A stretch of 64,000 nt of DNA from Isoetes taiwanensis (Eukaryota; Streptophyta; Lycopodiopsida; Isoetales; Isoetaceae), in contig JAJEKV010000041.1 in the NCBI GenBank assembly GCA_021234155.1, forward strand, positions 1,616,447 through 1,680,446. The letters are read 5' to 3'. Every line of letters starts with the position of its first letter. Within the stretch, counting starts at the first letter, position 1. Below the pieces are notes generated by a model, which searched no databases, had not been told where the DNA came from, and saw only the letters and a list, made by a program, of their open reading frames with translations. Of the stretch, positions 56,356-64,000 are shown piece by piece. The position numbers and the translations under genes are program-made.

Positions 56356-56708
56356 TATAAATCCAATACCCAAGAAAAGCGAAATCAAAGGAGCAAACAT
56401 TTCTCAAGAAGATCTTGCTAGTCTCGGTGCACATGCATGTCGCAGACCCAAGTATCAGCACATTGACGAAGAATGCCAAAGCCAAAACTCTGGCCGCTGC
56501 AAAGATCCATATGAAAATACTTGAAGAACACTATAGAAAAGAATTTGTATATCAAATAAACAGTGTCGAATACTTTGGCCAGCAATCTGGATATGCATCG
56601 GACCGGTTATGCTTTGAATATGTGAGCTTTATTCTTTCATTTAGTATACCTCAATCGTTTTTTCACAAATTTGCATTCTATAAATGCCCAAAAATATATT
56701 GCCATTGA
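56356..56708 (+). other. Unrecognised open frame, possible exon
   Basis: Open for about 115 codons after a TAA, without an upstream ATG; it includes KEQTFLKKILLVSVHMHVAD, KAKTLAAAKIHMKILEEHYR and NSVEYFGQQSGYASDRLCFE. A GTGAGC at about 56621 would be an acceptable splice donor, after which the translation becomes low complexity. I do not recognise it; it may be a captured exon or chance. Confidence 0.2.
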
Positions 56709-58812
56709 TTTCCCTGTGATTTACACAATTGCTATGATTATTCTAACAACGTTCTTCTCTTTTCCAACATCCAAGTTTAAGATGTGAGCAGTTTCACAAT
56801 CCTGCATCATGTTTGAAGTCAGTGCCATGCAATATGATCTTGAGGTCAATTCAAATACCTCAAGGTCAATTATGCTTCTTTTGTATTTTTTTCACATTTT
56901 TAAAGATTTGGGCATTGTGTACTACAAGACATGAGCACACAAATGAAGAAAATGCATTTCATTAAGGCATTCGGTAAAATACTAAAAATATCTCCTCTAT
57001 GTTACCTTCCCTTATGCAATTTGTAATGAACCCGAACCAATGACGTTTGTATATGACCCAGTAACCCATTATTGATGTTCTTTTTTCTATTTCATCTTCC
57101 CTTATAATGTGCCGCATTGTTGCATGGTGTTACATTCATTGTGACCAAAACAAATATTCCTTCTACAACAAACCATTAAAGTAAAGGTGGACTCCATGTA
57201 GGTGTCTTTTGAAATATAACGATATCTACCACAATTTACACCAATATGGTCTAGTCACTTGTGATGGCCCAAGATTCAACATGTGGGTAGACATGATTCC
57301 ACCTATATAACTTTGTTGGACTTGTTTATTTATTATTGTTAAAATGCAAATCATTAACTCAACTCGGGTCAGTTAAAATGAATTATAGATGTTTCTTGGC
57401 ATGACCAAATACAAAGCTAGGTGTTGTATTGCTTAACACTAAACAAAATCAAGGTGACTCATGGTGATGCATACTTATTAAAGACAATTGAAAGAAAAGC
57501 AATAATCAATTTACACTAGCACTCAACCCTATACATGAGTTTGTTTATATCATAATTTCCCATTTCGCGTCAAATACCAAAACTTCTTCGAACTCATAGG
57601 ATTGCTACACAAATTGTTATAGCCATTCTACAACTTCAATGCCACTTAATACGAACACTGGCAAATATAAAATAATCTTCTTCCATCAAACCTATTAAAC
57701 GCTTAAATTAACTCTCAATGTGATGTCATTCTAACTCCAACAAACAAACAAACGAAGAATGCAAAAGCTAAAATGCAATAAGATAGCTTTCTCTTCAACC
57801 AACAAAAATTTTCCACCCTAACCCAACTACGCAACCAATCCTACCCACCCCATTCTCCAAGCTTGCCTACTGTTAGTTCTCCTTCTCTTTGGCTCACAGA
57901 AGTCCCATGGAGACTGGATAGTAGTAGGCCCAGGGAAGGGTGGTGAGAGGCTCTTCCCCCATGGTGATGACTTGGGTAATACTCTCTTGAGTATTACCCA
58001 ACAGCAGATGCAACAATTTCTTTTGGGTGGTTTTTGTAGAGGCCGAAGCTTTGGCTTTGGATTATAGCTCCAATTAACATTAGGTTTTATAAGCTCATTC
58101 TCCTACTGTCTCACTGTAAGTATTCTTCATGCTTAAGATCACCACAACATCCATTACTAGATGTCTCCAATCATAAGCAAGTCACAATTAAATAGAGGAA
58201 CTGGTTCTGTGGGAAATTGGTGTCTTCTGTAGCTCTTTGCCGCATCATTAACAAACAATAGAATAAATAGTAAAATAGTGGAATCACATAACCGGGCAGT
58301 GGAATTCTTCTTCAAAGGCTTTGAAAGATTATGTGCATTATATATTTACTTTGCCTTTACGCATTTGTGTATATCTCTGATTTGCCTTTAAGCATTTGTA
58401 TATATCTCTGCTTTGCCTTTAAGTATATGTGTCAGCTCTACTGTTATTTCCAGTCCACATATGACACATAAATTTTCTCTTGCTATTTTTTCTTGTTGTA
58501 TATTTTCCCGTGCTTCCTTGCAAAAATTCTACATTGTTCTTTGAATTGCTTTAGGCCGTCATCAAGCAGCTTCTTGGTTGCATATAACTATTGTAGCATA
58601 TTGCTTCTGTGATTCCATAGCCCGCATTTCCATGTAAGAGATATGAACCTCATCCTGATACCAATTGATATGATTTATGAAATTTTGGACACTTGAAGAA
58701 ATGTAGATCCAGGTCCTATTCTGGCAAATAAGAAAGACAATTGATAATCTGGATCATTAATCAGACAATTGCCATAGTACAATACTTAACTGCCCTGCCA
58801 GATCCACCTTCG
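56709..58812. other. Unassigned DNA
   Basis: No gene. Contains a perfect hairpin at 57972-58001 and a three-unit tandem repeat at 58344-58440 (TTTGCCTTTAAGCATTTGTR with TATATCTCTG). Confidence 0.5.
57972..58001. repeat. Perfect 13-bp hairpin
   Basis: TTGGGTAATACTC - TCTT - GAGTATTACCCAA; the stem has no mismatch. It may be the fused termini or core of a small inverted-repeat element. Confidence 0.9.
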
Positions 58813-61042
58813 AATGGCTGATTTCCCTATAATTATTACTGCTACTGCAGTCTCTGATCAAGGGAATTTACATTGGATTTTAGGATAGGTAAACTTTTGG
58901 ATCATAAACTGCAAAAAGGCTCTTCTTTCATTGAATGGTCACTGGGTTGTTGTTGGAGTGGAAAACTATCCTTCTCAAGAAAATTGATGATCCCTTGCAC
59001 AATTTGGGTCTTCTTCCCAGATTGAGATTGGCACCTTCAAATCAATAACAGAATAAGACTTCCATAATGAACTGCTACTAGTCGAATTGCACTGCCACCT
59101 CATCTTTGGGACTAGTTTGCTCTTATGTTACATTCATTTAATCAATGTCTAGTTTTTGTTCTGCCCCTATTGTATTTCGCTGCTGTAACAAGTCAACGGC
59201 TCCTCTTTATATAGTCGATGCTTCCTGCCTAAATGACATGGCGGATCATATGACGTTCCCCGCTAAATATACGACGCCCCATCGTACATCTCGCGGGAAA
59301 TCCCGCCGCATGGGCCCTTCGTCTATCCCGCACCTAGGATGGCCATGGTCGGGAAAGGGACACGAAGGTGTCTTGCGTGCTCTTCCCCTATGGGCTCCTA
59401 TAACAGCGGAAGCATAAACATAAACATTAGCACTAGCAATAACAATACAGCCAACTACCTTGAAAAATATCCATCCATAGATCCATCATAGATATCAATA
59501 CATCATAAAGCATAATAGCTCCTACCCAGGCTCAAACTCATAAGGGAGCTAGACTGACGGCTGGGCTTCAAGATAGAGCAGACTGAGATATAACAATAGC
59601 GGGGCTGACTACAGACAATGGCTAGGGTTGACCACATTATCCACCCCTCCTGTGCATACTTTGCAGATGGGCTAAGTCAGACTCTGTGTTTACTGTAAGA
59701 TGCTGGAGATGTAATCTCTTGGTACCACCCAATGAGGCTACTCTGGGTTGCATCTCCCCGGTCCGATGAGGTAGAAAGAGTTGCATCTCCCCTTCTGGAA
59801 GACAATAACTCGATAGATGGCTAGAGGATCGTGGCGACACTCGTTCTTACCCGACTGAACTCCCCAAAACAAGAGCCAGGCCAACACCTGCAATTCCTGA
59901 AGGGGACGACACCATCGACCCAGAAAGTGTCGGTCTCATATTTGGTCCTCTCGAAGTGACCGGTTATAAGCCTAGCTTGCTCCAAATCTCTAGTAGCTGC
60001 GCTCAATAGGAACTCCCTCCATCTTGCCACTGACTCTATTATATGGTGCTCAGTCATTCAATAGCCTCCATAGCCTGGTGGGCTCTATGCACACGCCGCA
60101 GCTAATAGGAACTAAGGGGTCTAAACTAGGATCATCATCTAAATAATGGCTACTAGGTCTCTACCCCCCTTCCCAATACAAGAGAAGTAAACATGAATAA
60201 CCAACATCGTATATCCACATAACATGATAAATAATGAGAATAATATCTAATCCTAATCACATGCATCTAATTTACAGTTAGGGTCCATTGATTAGGTAGA
60301 TTGAGGATTCTAGAATGGCTCTACTAGAGATACGAAAGGATAACTCATCTGGAATCCTAACTTCCAAATAATCTACAAAGGACTCTACTCCGAAAACCTG
60401 CTCTTGAGGAACTCCCTCCGGCTCCTGGCGTCTCCACGACCTTCAAGGGGTTCGAAGTAGCTCCCTCTTCTACCGATGCGCGCACGCTCCAGGGGCTACT
60501 GTACTATGCTATGCACAAACAAGGTTCCAAGACAGTTGGAGCCAGAAAAATGGCCGAGGTTTAGGGTTTGGATTGCTTCGTTTTATTGTACGCAACTCGA
60601 CTAGGTGGACGTAATCGGCCCATTTGGATTGCTTGTTCCAAATATAGTTTTGAACATGTCCTCCAAGGTTATGTTGATGTGCTCCATTTGCCTATGCAAC
60701 TGTAGATGGTAAGCAAAACTCATCCAAAAGTTGGTGCAGATCGTGTTGAAGAAGTCTTGCCAAAAGGCACTAATGACTTCGGATCTCTATCAAAGACGCT
60801 CCGACTGCTGTGCTATGCTATGCCACAGCAGACGGTTCTCGCAACAGAGTTTCGAGCGTGAACAAGGTTCCAAGACTGTTAGAGCCAGAAAAATGGCCTA
60901 GGATTAGGGTCTGGACATTTATAGGTTAGGGTTGCCATGTCATGCCACGTGGCTCCAATTGTTTACGGCCATGTGGCAGGTGCCAAATAGGATGAGGCCA
61001 TGTGGAAATGGTCCCATTCATAAGGTTGGCTAAGTTATAATC
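58813..61042. repeat. Tandem 2.2-kb LTR-like unit 1
   Basis: Unit 1 (58813-61042) and unit 2 (61043 to about 63310) are direct tandem copies, roughly 90 percent identical by eye, starting AATGGCTGAT and ending after GGCCATGTGGAAATGGTCCC. The middle (59390-60560) is the LTR-like sequence also seen at 15.65-16.48 kb. A gypsy integrase fragment is embedded at 60582-60795. Short open frames on both strands have no motif. Confidence 0.9.
60582..60795 (-). pseudogene. Gypsy integrase core fragment in unit 1
   Basis: On the minus strand the fragment begins with DRDPK and, across frame shifts, gives FGKTSS.., NFWMSFAYHLQ and YLEQAIQMGRLRPPSRVAYN. It equals the piece of the core between the second Asp and the region after the Glu. 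LTR-derived sequence flanks it on both sides as a partial duplication (GGTTCCAAGAC-GTTRGAGCCAGAA on each side). Confidence 0.8.
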
Positions 61043-63310
61043 AATGGCTGATCTCGTTATAATTATTACTGCTACTGTAGTCTCTAATCAAGGGAATTTA
61101 CATTGGATTTTAGGATAGGTAAACTTTTGGATCATAAACTGCAAAAAGGCTCTTCTTTCATTGAATGGTCACTGGGTTGTTGTTGAAGTGGAAAACTATC
61201 CTTCTCAAGAAAATTGATGATCCCTTGCACAATTTGGGTCCTCTTTCGAGATTGAGATTGGCACCTTCAAATCAATAACAGAATAAGACTTCCATAATGA
61301 ACTGCTACTGGCCGAATTGCACTGCCACGTCACCTTTGGGACTAGTTTGCTCTTATATTACATTCATTTAATCAATGTCTTGTTTTTGTTCTGCCCCTAT
61401 TGTATTTCGCTGCTGTAACAAGTCAACGGCTCCTCTTTATACAGTCGATGCTTCCTGCCTAAATGCCATGGCAGATCATACGATGTTTACGATGCCCCGT
61501 CGTACATCTCGCGGGAAATCCCCCATCCAGCACACATGCCGCATGGGCCCTTCGTCTATCCCGCACCTAGGATGGCCATGGTGCGGGAAAGGGACACGAA
61601 GGTGTCTTGCACACTCTTTCCCTATGGGCTCTCATAACAGCAGAAGCATAGACATCATCAGTACTAGCAATAAAATACAGCCAGCTACCTTGAAGGATAG
61701 TACCATCTATCCATCCATAGATCCATCATAGATATGAATACATCATAAAACAGAATAACTCCTACCCAGGCTCAAACTCATAAGGGAGCTAGACTGGCGG
61801 TTGGGCATCAAGATAGAGCAGACCGAGATATAACAATAGCGGGGCTGGCTACAGACAATGGCTAAGGTTGACCACACTATCCGCCCCTCCTATGCATACT
61901 TTGCAGATGGGCTAAGTCAGGCTCTGTCGTGGCTGTAACATGCCAGAGACATAATCTCTTGGTATCACCTAATGAGGCTACTCTGGGTTGCATCTCCCCG
62001 GGCCGATGAGGTATAAAGGGTTGCATCTCCCCTTCCCGGAAGACAATAGCTCGATAGACGGCTAGAGGATCGTGGCGACACTCGTCCTTACCCGACTGAA
62101 CTCCCCAAAATAAGAGCCAGGCCAACACCTGCAACTCCTGAAGGTTAGGGCGACACCATTGACCCAGCAAGTGTCGGGCTCATATCCGGTCCTCTCGAAG
62201 TGACTGGTTATAAGCCTAGCTCGCTCCAAATCTCCAATAGCCGTGCTCAATAGGGACTCCCTCTATCTTGCCACTGACTCTGTTATGTGGTGCTCAGTCA
62301 TTCAATAGCCTCCATAGCCTGGTGGGCTCTATGCACAGGCTGCATCTAATAGGGACTAAGGGGTCTAAATTAGGAGCGTCATCTAAATAATGGCTACTAG
62401 GTCTCTACCCCCCTTCCCAATACAAGAGAAGCAAACATGAATAACCAACATCCACATAACACGATAAATAATGAGAAAAACATATAATCCTAATAACATG
62501 CATCTAACTTACAGTTATGGCCCATTGATTAGGGTTCAAGATCTAGACTGAGGATTCTAAAATGGCTCTACTAGAGATACAAAATGATAACTCATCTGGA
62601 ATCCTAACTTCCAGATGATCTACAAAGGACTCTACTACGAACACCTGCGCCTGAGGAATTCCCTCCTGCTCCCCCTTCAAGGGGTTCGAAGTAGCTGCCA
62701 CTCCTACCAATGCACACATGCTCCGGGGGCTGCTGCACTATGCTATGCCACAACAGACGGTTCTCGAAAGGGAGTTTCGAGCGCGAACAAGGTTCCAAGA
62801 CTGTTGGAGCCAGAAAAATGGCATAGGGTTAGAGTTTGGACTCTTCGATGGCTCTTGCTTCATTTATTGTACGCAACTCGACTAGATGGACGTAATCGGC
62901 CCATTTGGATTGCTTGTTCCAAATATAGTTTCTCAACATGTCCTCCAAGGCTCTGTTGATGTGCTCCATTTGCCCATGCGACTGTAGATGGTAAGCAAAA
63001 CTCATCCAAAAGTTGGTGCAGATCGTGATGAAGAAGTCTTGCCAAAAGGCGCTAATGACTTCGGATCTCTATCAGAGATGCTCCGGGCTGATGTGCTATG
63101 CTCTGCCATAGCAGACGGTTCTCGAAACGAAGTTTCGAGCGCGAACAAGGTTCCAGGGCTGTTAGAGCCAGAAAAATGGCCTAGGGTTAGGGTTTGGACA
63201 TTTATAGGTTAGGGTTGCCATGTCATGCCATGTGGCTCCAATTGTTTATGGCCATGTGGCGGGTGCCCAATAGGATGAGGCCATGTGGAAATGGTCCCAT
63301 TCCTCAGGTT
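61043..63310. repeat. Tandem 2.2-kb LTR-like unit 2
   Basis: Second unit; see unit 1. It is followed on the right by about 140 bp that reach a polypurine tract and the end of a gypsy polyprotein, so at least the right part of this unit is the 3' LTR of a minus-strand gypsy element that continues beyond the window. Confidence 0.9.
62858..63077 (-). pseudogene. Gypsy integrase core fragment in unit 2
   Basis: Better preserved than the copy in unit 1. One frame reads VISAFWQDFFITICTNFWMS, then SHGQMEHINRALEDMLRNYI, then WNKQSKWADYVHLVE; DRDPK with the second catalytic Asp is present in a neighbouring frame. The Glu of GQMEHIN is the third catalytic acid. It occupies the same place within the unit as the fragment in unit 1, so it was present before the tandem duplication. 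Confidence 0.87.
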
Positions 63311-63446
63311 GTCTTAGTTATGTAAATAACTCAGCCATACTCCCTTATCCACACTCTATGGTATACAAGGCTACTTAGGTAGGCTTGTATGATGACGTGG
63401 CCTAGAAATATACATATTTAAACCATATATTTCAAGGGAATGTCAC

Positions 63447-63669
63447 ATTCTCCCCCCCTTAGCAAAATGTTGTCCTCAGCATTATGGTAAGGTGACGAAC
63501 CTGCATCAACCTTACAAGGTACAATAACAAGTAATATAACAATTAAGTCGTATTTAATTAAAGTGGGACTCATTCCATTCCCACTTTTTTTGCGGAACTC
63601 TGTTATTTTACACAAGAAGGAGCACCCCGACCCGAAAACTGTCCTTAATTCGAATTTTTGATCAAGCAT
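63447..63669 (-). pseudogene. End of a gypsy polyprotein, PPT and 3' LTR start
   Basis: On the minus strand the frame from 63669 ends ...EDNILLRGGECDIP. The RGGECDI motif and the purine run AAGGGGGGGAGAA (63460-63448) are typical of the pol C-terminus and polypurine tract of plant gypsy elements. TGTGACATTCC at 63447 then starts the 3' LTR, which runs leftward into unit 2. The rest of the element lies outside the window to the right. Confidence 0.75.
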
Positions 63670-64000
63670 CGTGCATCCAAGCTTTCTCCCGGTTTTTGTG
63701 GGATAACGAAGTCGAGTCCCTGTTTTAGGGCTTATTTGTCATCCAAAATAAGAGTTTTTCGCGTGAGGGTGAATTCCTTTACCATGACATTTTCGCTCTA
63801 TTTTCTTAGGTGGGTAGACAAGAGATCACAAATTCCAACAAAAAATAAGCAAATTGTTTACTTAATTACCAAAAAATACTAGTTTTGAGATACCTTATAT
63901 TTATAAATGGGCTCATTACAATATATATTACGGTTGAGTGAAGCGACCATAGTGGTCGATTATCACAATGATTACACCCTCTTCACACATGAACCACCTA
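63670..64000. other. Probable gypsy internal sequence, unresolved
   Basis: Upstream (minus-strand sense) of the pol C-terminus. No conserved block could be read, which is normal for the region after integrase. Confidence 0.35.

Noticed and set aside
59145-62250. Several 60-118 codon ORFs in the tandem units
   Set aside because: They are paired between the two units only because the DNA is duplicated, frames are not conserved by synonymous change that I can see, and the sequence is LTR-like.
1-64000. CRISPR arrays, bacterial operons, rRNA genes, organellar genes
   Set aside because: No regularly spaced short repeats, no Shine-Dalgarno-linked gene runs and no rRNA motifs were seen; introns and retroelements show plant nuclear DNA.

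Overview
This is a TE-rich land-plant nuclear window. The evidence is a many-exon gene with GT-AG introns (and one GC-AG), Ty1/copia and Ty3/gypsy retrotransposon coding remains, Helitron termini, a Mutator-like element, TIR foldback elements and a PLS-type PPR gene fragment. The style of the PPR fragment recalls fern and lycophyte PPR genes, so a fern-like genome is possible, but this is inference only. Nothing looks prokaryotic or organellar.

The only gene I can reconstruct completely is on the minus strand at 35472-29553. It has 22 exons, 834 codons and an unbroken frame across every junction. It encodes the plant homologue of CLEC16A, known in Arabidopsis as TT9/GFS9, a Golgi/endosomal trafficking protein with an N-terminal FPL domain. 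Just beyond its 3' end, a 257-bp segment is tandemly duplicated. One copy was hit by a 1,008-bp Mutator-like element with a 9-bp target duplication, and the other copy preserves the near-empty site.

Layout, left to right. 1-2.6 kb: unassigned DNA ending in a Helitron 3' terminus. 2.6-4.2 kb: copia RT/RNase H remnant abutting that terminus. 5.2 kb: second Helitron terminus. 6.0-6.2 kb: PPR fragment. 6.4-11.5 kb: mosaic of direct duplications, one interrupted by a long-TIR element and a 57-bp minisatellite. 11.5-14.8 kb: broken plus-strand gypsy gag-PR-RT. 15.5-18 kb: LTR-like repeats. 18.6-23.7 kb: minus-strand gypsy with a tRNA-Gln primer binding site and two RNase H domains, one of them upstream of RT. 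25.7-27.4 kb: minus-strand copia gag/PR/INT remnant carrying a 116-bp MITE. 27.7-29.3 kb: duplication and MULE. 29.5-35.5 kb: TT9/CLEC16A gene. 36-52 kb: mostly unassigned DNA with two more Helitron termini, a second long-TIR element, poly-A tracts and a nested-palindrome foldback element. 52.3-54.3 kb: a clean 154-codon ORF of unknown family followed by a retrotransposon gag with one nonsense codon. 54.4 kb: short LTR-like unit with an initiator-Met PBS. 58.8-63.4 kb: two tandem 2.2-kb units of LTR-like sequence, each holding an integrase fragment, ending at a polypurine tract and the end of a gypsy polyprotein.

The window is therefore mainly a record of nested insertion. The most unusual items are the RNase H-before-RT gypsy element, the unassigned ORF upstream of gag, the Helitron terminus family (five ends in 64 kb), and the MULE with its preserved empty site. 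All reading was by eye; similarity calls are by recognition of family motifs, not by database search.
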